A stretch of 64,000 nt of DNA from Qipengyuania sediminis (GCF_004358425.1 NZ_CP037948.1:1984001-2048000), one strand, 5' to 3'; counted from the stretch's first letter, positions 51,697 to 60,981 are shown. Numbers and translations: made by a program. The notes: a model not told the origin generated them from the sequence alone.

Positions 51697-53379
51697 ATGA
51701 CTGTCAGCAAACGCTTTCCGCTGCCGCCAGCGGACGGCTACGGCCACCCGCATCCCTGGACGAGCACGATCCGGCCGCTGCTGGTTCACGATATCTTTGC
51801 AGGGCAAGCGATCAAATCGCCCGCGGCGCCGCTCGTCGAATTCATGGGGCGGCGGTTCACCTATCGCGAACTTCACGCCGATGCCCGCCGGTTCGCCGCG
51901 GGGCTTGCGGAGCGGGGCATTGCCAAGGGGGACCGGGTTGGGCTCTTCCTCCCCAACGTGCCAAGCTACGTCGCCGCTTACTATGGGGCGATGATGGCGG
52001 GGGCCGTAGTCGTCAATTTCTCCCCGCTTTACAGTATCGAGGAGCTGGCCGCCCAAGTTGTCGATTCGGGCACGCGCGTCCTCGTCACGCTTGATGCGCC
52101 CGCGCTTCTCCCCACCGCTTGCAAGGTGCTAGACGCCTCGCCGCTCGAGCAGCTTGTTGTGGTGCGGCTTGCCGACGAACTGCCGCGGCTGAAGTCGATA
52201 GGCTTGCGCCTGTTGAAGCGCAGTCAGATCGCGCGTCTTCCCGCCAGGCCCGACGTCGGGCTGTGGCGCAGCTGGCTCGCGCCGAGCGAGGGCGACGGGC
52301 CGGCTCTCGCGCCTTCGGACCTTGCCCTGCTGCAATATACGGGTGGCACCACGGGTGTTCCCAAGGGCGCCATGTTGACGCATGCAAACCTTTCCTCGAA
52401 CGCGCAGCAGGTGGATCTGCTCGATCCTTTCGATCGCAAGGATCCCGACATCATTCTCGGCGCGCTGCCGCTGTTCCATGTCTTTGCCAACACCTGCGTG
52501 CTGAACCGTACTGTGGTGCGCGGCGGCTGCATGGTGCTGCTGCCTCGCTTCGATGCTGGCCAAGTGCTCGCTGCCATTACCCGTTCGAAACCAACCGGCT
52601 TCCCGGGCGTGCCGACGATGTTCCAGGCGCTGATGGACCATCCCGACTTCGCCAAAACCGACTGGCGCAGCATCCGCATATGCATTTCGGGCGGGGCGCC
52701 CCTGCCGGGGCCGCTGGCGGAACGCTTCGAAAGCGCGACCGGCGTGCGCCTCATCGAAGGCTATGGGCTTACCGAAAGCGCGGGTGTCGTCTCGGCCAAC
52801 CCATACACGGGCACGCGCAAAGCCGGCACCATCGGTCAGCCAATCCCGGCAACCCAGCTGCTGTTGCTCGACAAGGAAGATCCGGCGCGTCTCGCCCCCG
52901 ACGGCGAGCCTGGCGAGCTTGCGGTGCGGGGCCCGCAAATCATGCGCGGATACTGGAACAAGCCCGACAGCCACGCCGCCGCTTTCGCGGAGGTGAATGG
53001 CGAGGAATGGCTGCGCACCGGCGATGTGGCCACCATCGATGCCGATGGCTTCGTCACTATCGTCGACCGGCTGAAGGACATGATCGCGGTGGGCGGTTTC
53101 AAGGTTTTCCCAAGCCAGGTCGAGGATGTCCTGCTCGAGCATCCGGCGGTGAAGGAGGTGCTCGTGATCGGAGTCCCCGACGACTATCATGGCGAAGTGC
53201 CGCGCGCCTATGTGACTCTGGCTGACGGCGCAGCCGAAGGGGGCGAGTCACTGAAGGCCTGGCTCAACCCACGCATCGGCAAGCACGAGCGGGTCGATGC
53301 AGTGGTCGTGCGGCCGGACCTGCCCAAGACGATGATCGGCAAGCTCGATCGCAAGGCGCTGCGCGCCGAAGTGCTCTAG
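51697..53379 (+). CDS. long-chain fatty acid / dicarboxylate-CoA ligase (AMP-binding, PimA/FadD-like)
   Basis: A 560-residue adenylate-forming enzyme. The P-loop-like motif 'YTGGTTGVPKGA' begins at Tyr214. 'EGYGLTESAGVVSANPY' and 'GDVATIDADGFVTIVDRLKD' are the A5 and A7/A8 cores, and 'PKTMIGKLDRKAL' near the end carries the catalytic lysine. It activates fatty or dicarboxylic acids to CoA thioesters, probably membrane-associated. Chain-length preference is not readable. It converges on the bactofilin gene with a 4-base overlap. Confidence 0.92.
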   Translation: MTVSKRFPLPPADGYGHPHPWTSTIRPLLVHDIFAGQAIKSPAAPLVEFMGRRFTYRELHADARRFAAGLAERGIAKGDRVGLFLPNVPSYVAAYYGAMMAGAVVVNFSPLYSIEELAAQVVDSGTRVLVTLDAPALLPTACKVLDASPLEQLVVVRLADELPRLKSIGLRLLKRSQIARLPARPDVGLWRSWLAPSEGDGPALAPSDLALLQYTGGTTGVPKGAMLTHANLSSNAQQVDLLDPFDRKDPDIILGALPLFHVFANTCVLNRTVVRGGCMVLLPRFDAGQVLAAITRSKPTGFPGVPTMFQALMDHPDFAKTDWRSIRICISGGAPLPGPLAERFESATGVRLIEGYGLTESAGVVSANPYTGTRKAGTIGQPIPATQLLLLDKEDPARLAPDGEPGELAVRGPQIMRGYWNKPDSHAAAFAEVNGEEWLRTGDVATIDADGFVTIVDRLKDMIAVGGFKVFPSQVEDVLLEHPAVKEVLVIGVPDDYHGEVPRAYVTLADGAAEGGESLKAWLNPRIGKHERVDAVVVRPDLPKTMIGKLDRKALRAEVL

Positions 53380-53813
53380 CTCGCGACGGTCAGCTCGGGC
53401 GGGCCCTGAAGCCGTGCAGGCCTGTCCTCGCGCCTGGCGAAACGGCCTTCGACCTCGGCCCCCTGCTCGATCGTCAGCGCGTCGTAATGGACGTCGCCTT
53501 CGATCCGGGCGGTCTTGAGAATGACGAGCTCGCGCGCGGTAATGGAGCCGCTCACCCGCCCCGCCAGCCGCGCACTTTCCGCCGTGACCGAGCCGTTGAT
53601 CGTACCGCCTTCGCCTTGCACCAGCGCGGCGCAGGCGATGTCGCCATCGACCGTGCCGTCGATATGCAAGTCGGATGAGGCGGTGATATTGCCGGCTATC
53701 GCAATATCGCTTCCCAGCACCGAAAAGGTCGAAGACGGCCCCCGTGATGCCATGCCGCGCGATCCCTCAACGTGCGGCGCGAACGGCCGGTCGGCGGATT
53801 TCTTCGAGAACAT
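53376..53813 (-). CDS. bactofilin (polymer-forming cytoskeletal protein)
   Basis: A 145-residue protein with the bactofilin beta-helix core (about 28-125: 'SVLGSDIAIAGNITASSDLH', 'IDGTVDGDIACAALVQGEGG') flanked by short disordered ends. Bactofilins self-polymerise under the membrane and localise cell-wall enzymes. The gene overlaps the upstream M23 peptidase gene by 47 bases, a pairing known to be functional in several bacteria. Confidence 0.93.
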   Translation of the reverse strand: MFSKKSADRPFAPHVEGSRGMASRGPSSTFSVLGSDIAIAGNITASSDLHIDGTVDGDIACAALVQGEGGTINGSVTAESARLAGRVSGSITARELVILKTARIEGDVHYDALTIEQGAEVEGRFARREDRPARLQGPPELTVAS

Positions 53814-54909
53814 CGGGCGCGCGCTCCAGGAACAGGCGGGGGTTGAGAGCCCGGCCGTGGTGACGGACTTCGAAATGGAGATGCGGCCCGGTCGAGCGGC
53901 CGGTGTTGCCGATCGCCCCGATCACCGCACCCGCGGCGACATCCTGGCCAACCCGTGCGGAGAAGCGCGACATATGGGCGTAGCGGGTGACGAGGCCATT
54001 GCCATGGCTGATCTCGACGGTGTTGCCATAGCCCGCCTGCGTGCCAACGAAGCTGATCCGCCCCTTGGCCGCGGCATGAATCGGTGCGCCGATGGGGCCG
54101 CGGAAATCGAGGCCCGAATGCATGGCCGCCGCACCGGTGAAGGGATCGTGGCGATAGCCGAAGCCCGAGGAGATGGCGGAGAGGCTGGCGGGCAGCACGC
54201 GTGGCACCCGCTCCAGCCCCTGCACCAGGGCGTTCATTCGCGCCAGGCTGCGCCCGAGGGTGACGAAGCGCGCATCCGGTCCACCCACCGATGCCGCGGC
54301 ATAGCGATGCAGCGGACCGCCCATCGCGTCGCTTCGAGTGTTGGCGATGGCCTGCGGATCGAGCCCGAGCTTGCGCAGCGCGCCCTCGGCACGGGCCGCA
54401 CGGCTGTCGGCGAAGCGGGTCAGCCGCTCGGCAAGCGCGGTCTGCCGGGCCTCGATCGCGTGGAGCTTCCCGGCTTCCGGCAGAGCCGCGGAAATCTTCG
54501 TGCGCGCAACCGCGCCTTCGCTTTCAGCAGCCGCTTCGGCCTTCACGTCCTGGGGCAGCGAGGCGACCACATCTTCGAGAAAATCCTGGCGGCGCTCGAG
54601 GTCAGCGCCAAGGGCGCGGATCTCGCTGCCATGCGCGCGAATACGCTGTTCGGAAGAGGCGATGCGGGCCTCGCGCCCTTCGAGAGCGGCGCGACTCGCG
54701 GCATCGCTGTAGCTCGACCAGACGGCCGCAGCCATGCTGCCGCCCCACGCCAGCAGCGCCGCGGCCGCCGCACCAACGACGGACAACTGCAAGCGCGTGG
54801 TCACCTTGATGAAGCGAACCTGGCCCTGCGAGCGCATGAAGAATTCGCGTTCGGGAAACCAGTTCCGCAGCCGGCGTGCTGCGCCGCCGGCGTTCAGTGC
54901 AGGATTCAA
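53767..54909 (-). CDS. M23 family peptidoglycan endopeptidase, bactofilin-associated
   Basis: A 380-residue protein: one membrane helix (about 40-60), a periplasmic coiled coil (about 65-150, Ala/Glu/Arg-rich) and a C-terminal LytM domain with intact 'MHSGLDFRGPIGAPIHAA', 'YAHMSRFS' and 'STGPHLHFEVRHHG' zinc and catalytic motifs. It should cut cross-links under bactofilin control. The 203-base divergent gap to nadD (54910-55112) contains two GATTC (GANTC) sites but nothing else recognisable. Confidence 0.92.
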   Translation of the reverse strand: MNPALNAGGAARRLRNWFPEREFFMRSQGQVRFIKVTTRLQLSVVGAAAAALLAWGGSMAAAVWSSYSDAASRAALEGREARIASSEQRIRAHGSEIRALGADLERRQDFLEDVVASLPQDVKAEAAAESEGAVARTKISAALPEAGKLHAIEARQTALAERLTRFADSRAARAEGALRKLGLDPQAIANTRSDAMGGPLHRYAAASVGGPDARFVTLGRSLARMNALVQGLERVPRVLPASLSAISSGFGYRHDPFTGAAAMHSGLDFRGPIGAPIHAAAKGRISFVGTQAGYGNTVEISHGNGLVTRYAHMSRFSARVGQDVAAGAVIGAIGNTGRSTGPHLHFEVRHHGRALNPRLFLERAPDVLEEIRRPAVRAAR

Positions 54910-55112
54910 GATGGCCCGTCCCTATCGTTCGTCCATGGCCGCGCTAGACAGGCTGCGATGATTAAAGCGACTCCGGACACTGCGATTCAGGGTGAATGGC
55001 GCCTGAGACAGGACGAGGCGTGTCGAAAGGCGAGGTTTTTATGTCCCGACCGGGAACGGAACACGGATAGCTGGGTTATCGCGACCCCTGACCGATTCGC
55101 AGGTATGAGCTC

Positions 55113-55772
55113 GTGACCGTCGCGCGGCGCGTCGGGCTGCTCGGTGGCAGCTTCAACCCAGCGCATGGGGGGCACCGGCGCATTTCCCTGCTTGCGGCGA
55201 AGACGCTTGGGCTTGACGAGGTGTGGTGGCTGGTTTCGCCGGGAAATCCCTTGAAACCTGCGAAGGGCATGGCGCCGCTCAGCGCGCGCTTTGCGGCGGC
55301 GCGGCGACAGGCGCGGCGCGCGCCCATCCGGGTGACGGCAATCGAGCGTGAACTCGGCACGCGCTATACCATCGACACGCTCCGAAAGCTCGCCCGCCGC
55401 TATCCCAGGATCGAGTTCATGTGGTTGATGGGCAGCGACAATCTCGCGCAGTTTCACCGCTGGCGCGATTGGCGCGGGATCGCGCGCGCGATGCCGATTG
55501 CGGTGGTTGCCCGGCCGGGGTATGATGCCGCCGCCACCGCCAGCCCCGCGATGGCCTGGCTGCGGCGCTACCGGGTACCGCCCGCCGAGCTCAGAAGGGG
55601 CACGAGGAGCGCGCCCGCGCTGGTGATTCTGCGTTTCGATCCCGATCCGCGTTCAGCCACGGCCATCCGCCGGGATGATCCTCAGTGGGCGGAGCGCCGC
55701 CCGCACCTCCATCTTCGCGATCGCCTCACTCGCCGCCGCATCGACGCTCATTCGGAAACCGGCGCGTCGTAA
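55113..55772 (+). CDS. nadD: nicotinate-nucleotide adenylyltransferase
   Basis: A 219-residue enzyme making deamido-NAD from NaMN and ATP. 'GLLGGSFNPAHGGHRRIS' holds the (H/T)xGH adenylyl-transfer motif, and 'DEVWWLVSPGNPLK' and 'IDTLRKLARRYP' match. The usual C-terminal 'SSTxIR' appears as 'RSATAIRRDDPQW'. It starts at GTG. It heads the nadD-rsfS-rlmH cluster typical of alphaproteobacteria. Confidence 0.93.
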   Translation: MTVARRVGLLGGSFNPAHGGHRRISLLAAKTLGLDEVWWLVSPGNPLKPAKGMAPLSARFAAARRQARRAPIRVTAIERELGTRYTIDTLRKLARRYPRIEFMWLMGSDNLAQFHRWRDWRGIARAMPIAVVARPGYDAAATASPAMAWLRRYRVPPAELRRGTRSAPALVILRFDPDPRSATAIRRDDPQWAERRPHLHLRDRLTRRRIDAHSETGAS

Positions 55773-55829
55773 TGCGCGTTCCTTTCCCTTTCACGGACCC
55801 CAAGCGTTACAGGAGCAAGCACACTGTCG

Positions 55830-56243
55830 ATGACCCAGCCGCAACCCCTTTCCGGGGCCGCCCGTCCGCAGAGCGGTACCTCAATGTCCAATGGTGACAG
55901 CGCCGCGTTGCTAGCGCTCGTCCAGCGCCAGCTCGATGACGACCAGGCGCAGGACGTCGTTATCATCGATCTCGCCGGCAAGAGCTCGATCGCGGATCAC
56001 ATGGTCATCGCTTCGGGGCGCTCGACCAGGCAGGTGGCAGCGATCGCGCAGAAGCTTGCCGAAGAGGTGAAGCGCGCAGGGCTTGGTCCGGTGCGGCTCG
56101 AAGGCTTGCCGGCCGCAGATTGGGTCCTGATCGACGCGGGGGATGTCGTGGTTCACGTGTTCCGGCCGGAAGTGCGCAGCTTCTACAACCTCGAACGCAT
56201 GTGGGCCTTCGGCGACGCGCCGCCGGTCGCGGGGACCGCTTGA
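55830..56243 (+). CDS. rsfS: ribosome silencing factor RsfS
   Basis: A 137-residue protein; the RsfS/Iojap domain runs from about residue 28. 'LDDDQAQDVVIIDLAGKSSI', 'DHMVIASGRSTRQVAAIA' and 'FRPEVRSFYNLERMWAFGDA' are diagnostic. It binds L14 and blocks 70S formation under starvation. The family-like start 'MSNGDSAALLALV' is at the internal ATG about 18 codons in, so the N-terminal 18 residues are uncertain. Confidence 0.93.
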   Translation: MTQPQPLSGAARPQSGTSMSNGDSAALLALVQRQLDDDQAQDVVIIDLAGKSSIADHMVIASGRSTRQVAAIAQKLAEEVKRAGLGPVRLEGLPAADWVLIDAGDVVVHVFRPEVRSFYNLERMWAFGDAPPVAGTA

Positions 56244-56270
56244 TACGGTGACTGGCGGCGGGGCGGCACC

Positions 56271-56690
56271 ATGCTGTTGCATGTGATTGCCCGCGGCAAG
56301 ATCGGCCGCACGCCCGAAGCCGAGCTCGTCGCGCGCTACGAAAAGCGCATTGCCTGGCCGGTGCGCTTCACCGAGCTTCCGGAGACCGGCGGGCGCATTC
56401 CCGACCCCCTGGGCCTTGCCCGTACGGTGCTGCTCGACGAGCGCGGACAATCGCTCGGATCGGAGGCGTTCGCGAAGGTCCTCGGCCGCTGGCGCGACGA
56501 AGGCGTGCGCGAAGCGCGCTTTCATATCGGTGCCGCCGATGGGCACGATGCCGCCTTTCGAGCGGATGCCGACCTGCTGCTCGCCTTCGGAGCGGCGACC
56601 TGGCCACACCTTCTTGCGCGGGCCATGCTGGCCGAACAGCTTTACCGCGCGACCGCCATTCTTGCCGGACACCCCTATCATCGAGCCTGA
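56271..56690 (+). CDS. rlmH: 23S rRNA (pseudouridine1915-N3)-methyltransferase RlmH
   Basis: A 139-residue SPOUT methyltransferase. 'VLLDERGQSLGSEAFAKVL', the knotted 'FHIGAADGHDAAFR' and the C-terminal 'AEQLYRATAILAGHPYHRA' are the RlmH hallmarks. Normal length. It lies 27 bases after rsfS. Confidence 0.94.
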   Translation: MLLHVIARGKIGRTPEAELVARYEKRIAWPVRFTELPETGGRIPDPLGLARTVLLDERGQSLGSEAFAKVLGRWRDEGVREARFHIGAADGHDAAFRADADLLLAFGAATWPHLLARAMLAEQLYRATAILAGHPYHRA

Positions 56691-56712
56691 AGCTGCGGCA
56701 CAACGCGCGGCG

Positions 56713-57792
56713 ATGCGTTGGCATGCGATCTTCGGCGGCGGTGCGGTCATAATCCTGCTTGCCGCGCTGGCGTGGCCGCAGGCGCGCGGGCAGGCGCAGA
56801 CAGCGCACCAGGCGACGCTGGCGGCGCAGGCGCGCGCGCGCGCTGCCGCGCTCGATAATCAGGCGCGCAAGGCAACCGCCGCGAGCGCGCGGGCAGTGCG
56901 GGCCGCTGCCGCACTCGCCCAGCGTGTGCAGGATGGGGAAGATGCAGTGCGTGAGGCGGATAACCGGCTTGCAAGCCTGGCGGAGGATCGCAGCCGTATC
57001 AGGCGCGATCTTGCGGCGGAACTGCTGCCCAGCGCGCGGCTCGCCGCCGTGCTGGCGTTGCAGGCTCGGCGCCCGGCGCTGCTTGCGCTGCTTCAGCCCG
57101 CATCGCTGGCGGACACCGTGCGCCTGCGTGCGGCGATGGCTTCGCTCACCCCCCAGATTGAAGCACGCACGGCTGCCATCCGCACCGAACTCGCCCGGGC
57201 CGAGGCGCTCGAGGCGCGGGCAGCCCAGCTTGCGCTGCAGCGGCGCGCGCTACTGCGCGAGCTTCGCGCCCAACGAACCAAGCTCGCCGCTGCCGCCGCG
57301 GCCGAGAGACTGAAAGCCTCGCGCGCAGCCGGATCGGCCGACCGGGAGGCGGAGCGCGCGCTGCGCCTCGCAGTGCGCGCGCGGCCCCTGGCCAACCTTT
57401 CCGCCGACCTCGCGCCCGGCATGCGGGGAACGCGATCTGCCGAACTGCCACCGGCCTATCGTCTCCCAGTGCGCGCATCCCGACCGGGGAGCCGCGGAAA
57501 CAGCGGCGGGGCGATCGTGCTTGCACCCGCGCCGAACGCGCTCGTTGTCTCGCCTGGCGCTGGCCGGGTCGCCTTCGCCGGGGCCTATCGCGGCTTCGGG
57601 ACGATCGTTATCGTCGAGCATCCAGGAGGTTGGACCAGCCTCGTCACGGGCCTCGCAGCCGCCGATGTGGCGGCGGGGCAGACCGTGATCACGGGCTCGC
57701 CGATCGGACGCGCCCCGGCAGGGAACCCCCGCATCGGGCTCGAACTGCGGCGGGGGCAAAGCCGCATACCGCTCGACGGCGCGCTGCGTTAA
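56713..57792 (+). CDS. EnvC-like murein hydrolase activator with degenerate LytM domain
   Basis: A 359-residue protein: membrane/signal segment (1-28), a long Ala/Arg/Leu-rich coiled coil (about 30-215) and a C-terminal M23/LytM-like fold (about 250-359). The zinc-site motifs are missing: no H-x3-D near 'NALVVSPGAGRVAFAG', and the usual 'GPHLHFE' is replaced by 'GNPRIGLELR'. That matches EnvC-type activators that switch on amidases rather than cut. ATG 56713 is 22 bases after rlmH. It is followed by ctpA. Confidence 0.85.
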   Translation: MRWHAIFGGGAVIILLAALAWPQARGQAQTAHQATLAAQARARAAALDNQARKATAASARAVRAAAALAQRVQDGEDAVREADNRLASLAEDRSRIRRDLAAELLPSARLAAVLALQARRPALLALLQPASLADTVRLRAAMASLTPQIEARTAAIRTELARAEALEARAAQLALQRRALLRELRAQRTKLAAAAAAERLKASRAAGSADREAERALRLAVRARPLANLSADLAPGMRGTRSAELPPAYRLPVRASRPGSRGNSGGAIVLAPAPNALVVSPGAGRVAFAGAYRGFGTIVIVEHPGGWTSLVTGLAAADVAAGQTVITGSPIGRAPAGNPRIGLELRRGQSRIPLDGALR

Positions 57793-57852
57793 GCGAAGCG
57801 CAATCGCGTTCTGGAAAGAGTGGACGTGGAGCCTTATGATAGGCCTTACGTG

Positions 57853-59217
57853 ATGAAAGCGCCCCGTATGACCCGCAGCACCACAATCCGCATGCTTGCC
57901 CGCAGCGCCGCGCTCGTCGGCGCGCTGGCGCTGCTGCCGGCTACCACCGCCGCACTCGCGCAAGTCGACGGGCGGGCGGGGCCACAATTCGCCAAGCTGA
58001 TGGCCGTCTATCAGCGCATCAAGGCGAGTTATGTCGAGCCGGTGAGCGACGACGTGCTGATCAAGGGCGCGATCGATGGCATGCTCGGCGCGCTCGATCC
58101 GCATTCGGCTTATCTCGATGGTGCCGATCTGCAGCGGCTGGAGACGATGATCGATGGGAATTACTCCGGCCTAGGCCTTTCGGTCGTGATGGACGATGGC
58201 GCGGTCAAGGTGATCTCGCCTTTCAAGGGCAGCCCGGCGGACCGCGCGGGCATCAAGGCGGGCGACTTCATCACCCATCTCGACGGCAAGCTGATCTACG
58301 GCGGCGAGCTCGACGAGGCGGTGGCGCAGATGCGCGGGCAAGTGGGTACATCGATCAAGCTCACCATCTTCCGCTCGGGCCGCGATGAACCTTTCGATGT
58401 CACGGTGACGCGCGGCGTGATTGAACTGGAGCCGGTGACGTCAGAGCTGCTTGCCGGCAATATCGGCCATATTTCGGTCAACGAATTCAGCCGCGATGTC
58501 GGCAGCGATGTCTTCTCCGCCTTCGAAAGTCTGCGGGTCAAATCGGGTGGTAAGCTGGCGGGTCTGGTGCTCGATCTCCGGCGCAATCCCGGCGGCTCGC
58601 TTGACGAGGCGGTTGCGCTTTCGGACCTTTTCCTGCCCGCAGGCCGCATCGTCTCGCAGCGCGGCCGCGCGGATGGTGAGACGCTGATCTACGATGCGGA
58701 AAGCGTGTTCCGCGGCGATATGGCCAAGGGGCTGCCGGTCATCGTGCTGATCGACGAGGGCTCGGCATCCGCGTCGGAAATCGTGGCGGGCGCGCTCCAG
58801 GACCACCGCCGTGCAGTGGTGATGGGCGAGAAGAGTTTCGGCAAGGGCAGCGTGCAGACATTGCTACCCTTGGGCAGGGACGCGGCGATCAAGCTGACCA
58901 CGGCGCGCTACTTCACCCCCTCGGGCCATTCGGTGCAGGAGGGCGGCATAACCCCCGACATCCGCGTGCCCCAGCTTTCCGACCCCGATCTCGCCAAGCG
59001 TGCCAAGCTGATGCTGCGCGAATCGGATCTGCGCGGCCATCTGGTGAACGAAGCGAACCTCAAGGACGATCAGCTGGAGACCGACCGGCGCGAAGACCCG
59101 CGCTTCAAGGTGACGGCGGAGGAGCTGAAAGCGAGGGGCGTAACCGATTTCCAGCTCACCTATGCGGCCGATACGCTGCGGCGGACCGGCACCCGTGCGC
59201 TCGCCCGTCGAAAGTAG
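57853..59217 (+). CDS. ctpA: carboxy-terminal processing protease CtpA (S41)
   Basis: About 454 residues: signal peptide (hydrophobic 'LVGALALLPATTAALAQ'), a PDZ domain ('GLGLSVVMDDGAVKVISPF' to 'LTIFRSGRDEPF') and an S41 catalytic core. The core has the nucleophile Ser in 'DEGSASASEIVAGALQD' and the Lys in 'VMGEKSFGKGSVQ'. It trims or degrades periplasmic proteins, often peptidoglycan hydrolases. Starts at 57820 (GTG) or 57868 (ATG) are also possible. Neighbouring EnvC-like and DsbB-like genes suggest an envelope unit. Confidence 0.92.
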   Translation: MKAPRMTRSTTIRMLARSAALVGALALLPATTAALAQVDGRAGPQFAKLMAVYQRIKASYVEPVSDDVLIKGAIDGMLGALDPHSAYLDGADLQRLETMIDGNYSGLGLSVVMDDGAVKVISPFKGSPADRAGIKAGDFITHLDGKLIYGGELDEAVAQMRGQVGTSIKLTIFRSGRDEPFDVTVTRGVIELEPVTSELLAGNIGHISVNEFSRDVGSDVFSAFESLRVKSGGKLAGLVLDLRRNPGGSLDEAVALSDLFLPAGRIVSQRGRADGETLIYDAESVFRGDMAKGLPVIVLIDEGSASASEIVAGALQDHRRAVVMGEKSFGKGSVQTLLPLGRDAAIKLTTARYFTPSGHSVQEGGITPDIRVPQLSDPDLAKRAKLMLRESDLRGHLVNEANLKDDQLETDRREDPRFKVTAEELKARGVTDFQLTYAADTLRRTGTRALARRK

Positions 59218-59695
59218 CTCCGGCATCGGCCCCAGGGCGCGGGCGGCGCGCGGGGTGATCTTCGCCGCGCCGGCGGCGCTGCTCGCCGGGGCCTATGTGT
59301 CGGAATACGGCTTCGGCCTTTACCCGTGCGAGATGTGCTGGTGGCAGCGCTACCCCCATTTCGTAGCGCTGGGATTGGCAGCGCTTGCCTATCTGGCGGC
59401 CCCGGCGCGGCTGTGGATCGCTCTCGCTGCGGCCTGCTTGCTGGTTTCTGCGGGTTTGGGTGCTTTTCATGCGGGTGTCGAATACGGCTGGTGGTCCGGG
59501 CTGACGAGCTGCGCGCGCGTCGTCCCGAGCGAACCGGGCGGCAGCGCGCTCGAAGCGATCATGAACACGCCGTTGGTCAGCTGCGATCAGCCTCAGTGGA
59601 CGCTTGCCGGCATCTCTTTGGCGGGCTTCAATTTTCTCTTCAGCGCCGCCGCGGGGCTCGCTGCCCTGGCCCTGCTGCGAAAGGACCGCGCATGA
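59195..59695 (+). CDS. disulfide bond formation protein B (DsbB) family
   Basis: A 166-residue protein with four membrane helices. The first redox pair is C-x2-C in 'LYPCEMCWWQRYPH'. The second pair is one Cys in 'LTSCARVV' and one in 'LVSCDQPQW', in the second periplasmic loop. DsbB reoxidises DsbA and passes electrons to ubiquinone. GTG 59195 overlaps ctpA by 23 bases; it overlaps coq7 by 4. Confidence 0.88.
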   Translation: MRSPVESSSGIGPRARAARGVIFAAPAALLAGAYVSEYGFGLYPCEMCWWQRYPHFVALGLAALAYLAAPARLWIALAAACLLVSAGLGAFHAGVEYGWWSGLTSCARVVPSEPGGSALEAIMNTPLVSCDQPQWTLAGISLAGFNFLFSAAAGLAALALLRKDRA

Positions 59696-60213
59696 CTCGC
59701 CTCGATACGAACCGCATGATCCGCGTCGACCAGGCCGGCGAATTCGGAGCGACGCGCATCTACGCCGGGCAACTCGCTGTGATGGGAGACCGCGGCCCGC
59801 ATGCGGCGGAGATCGCCGGCATGGCCGAGGAGGAAGCCCGTCACCGCGCCAAGTTCGATGCGCTGATGGCACGGCGGGGCGTGCGTCCCACCGCGCTCAC
59901 TCCGTTATGGTCCGTCGCCGGCTATGCGCTCGGCGCCGTGACCGCAATGATCGGGCCCGAGGCGGCGATGGCCTGTACCGCTGCGGTGGAGGAGGAGATC
60001 GATCGCCACTATACCGAGCAACTTGACGCGCTGGAGGCAGATGGCGGCGATCCCGAGCTCCAGACTTTGATAGAAGAGTTCCGGGAGGACGAGCGCAACC
60101 ACCGCGACGCCGCGCTCGCCGCCGGGGCCGAACGCGCGCCGGGCTATCCGCTGATGGCAGGGCTGATCCGGCTCGGTTGCCGCGCCGCGATCCGGATCAG
60201 CGAACGCGTTTGA
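59692..60213 (+). CDS. coq7: demethoxyubiquinone hydroxylase COQ7
   Basis: A 173-residue ferritin-like diiron protein of ubiquinone synthesis. The carboxylate/His ligands are visible in 'DQAGEFGATRIYAGQ', 'EEEARHRAKF' (E-x2-H), 'AVEEEIDRHY' and 'REDERNHRDAAL' (E-x2-H). It hydroxylates demethoxyubiquinone at C6. Its ATG overlaps the dsbB-like stop; DsbB uses ubiquinone, but the link may only be positional. Confidence 0.94.
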   Translation: MTRLDTNRMIRVDQAGEFGATRIYAGQLAVMGDRGPHAAEIAGMAEEEARHRAKFDALMARRGVRPTALTPLWSVAGYALGAVTAMIGPEAAMACTAAVEEEIDRHYTEQLDALEADGGDPELQTLIEEFREDERNHRDAALAAGAERAPGYPLMAGLIRLGCRAAIRISERV

Positions 60214-60305
60214 CGGGAACCGCCGCCCGCGCCCGAACGCTTCAGCGACAGTTCACGCCGCGGCGCGCCCAATGCGTGCCTCGCTACCAAACCGAAAGTG
60301 CGCTT

Positions 60306-60893
60306 ATGCTCCGCCGTGCCCTGCCCATGCTCAGCATCGCCGCCCTCGCCCTCGCCCTCGCTGCGCCACTCGCCGCGCAGACGGAGCCGGGCGAAAAGGT
60401 CCGCATGGTCATCGTATACGGCGAAGATGCCGCGCCCGCCGCGGAGGGCGACGAGATCGTGGTCGTGGCACGCCTGCCCGAACGCGAGCGCTTCCGCATT
60501 CCGGAAAACCTCCGCTACAGCGATAACCCTGCCAACACCGCTTGGATCAACAGGGTCGAACGTCTCGAGTTCGTCGGCGCATCGGGCACGCTGTCCTGCA
60601 CCGCGGTTGGGCCGGGCGGTTCGACCGGTTGCACGCAGGAGATGATCCGCAACGCGTATGCCGACCGCAACGCCGCGCCAAGCGTTCGTTTCGGCCAACT
60701 TATTGCCGCGGCGCGTGCGGAGCGTCTGTCCACCATCGACGAATCCGCAACCGAGGAACAGGCCCGGGTCGAAGCGCTGGAGCGTGAATACATGCGGCGC
60801 CTGGAGAACGAGAGCGCGGCAGAAACCGACGATGGGGCGACGCCGCCCAAGCCCGAAACCTCAAAGGATCTGTCGCGACCGAAAGAGGACTGA
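60306..60893 (+). CDS. secreted protein of unknown function
   Basis: A 195-residue protein with signal peptide (1-24, '[17 protein letters not shown]'). The mature region 'YGEDAAPAAEGDEIVVVARL' and 'VERLEFVGASGTLSCTAVGP' with two Cys (likely a disulfide) is a pattern I have seen in sphingomonad periplasmic proteins of unknown role. The C-terminal third is a Glu/Arg helix and an acidic tail. ATG 60306 begins at the signal peptide. Confidence 0.75.
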   Translation: MLRRALPMLSIAALALALAAPLAAQTEPGEKVRMVIVYGEDAAPAAEGDEIVVVARLPERERFRIPENLRYSDNPANTAWINRVERLEFVGASGTLSCTAVGPGGSTGCTQEMIRNAYADRNAAPSVRFGQLIAAARAERLSTIDESATEEQARVEALEREYMRRLENESAAETDDGATPPKPETSKDLSRPKED

Positions 60894-60981
60894 TCAGGTC
60901 CGCGGTACCCTCGACATCAGGGCGTTTGTTCCCGTTTGCCAAAGCGGTCGATCCGAGAAAGATCGGGCTTCTACCCCCTTG

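Noticed and set aside
49740..51710. 656-codon minus-strand open frame
   Set aside because: It is antisense to the quinone oxidoreductase and TrcR genes, which both have clear family motifs; the composition is shadow-like.
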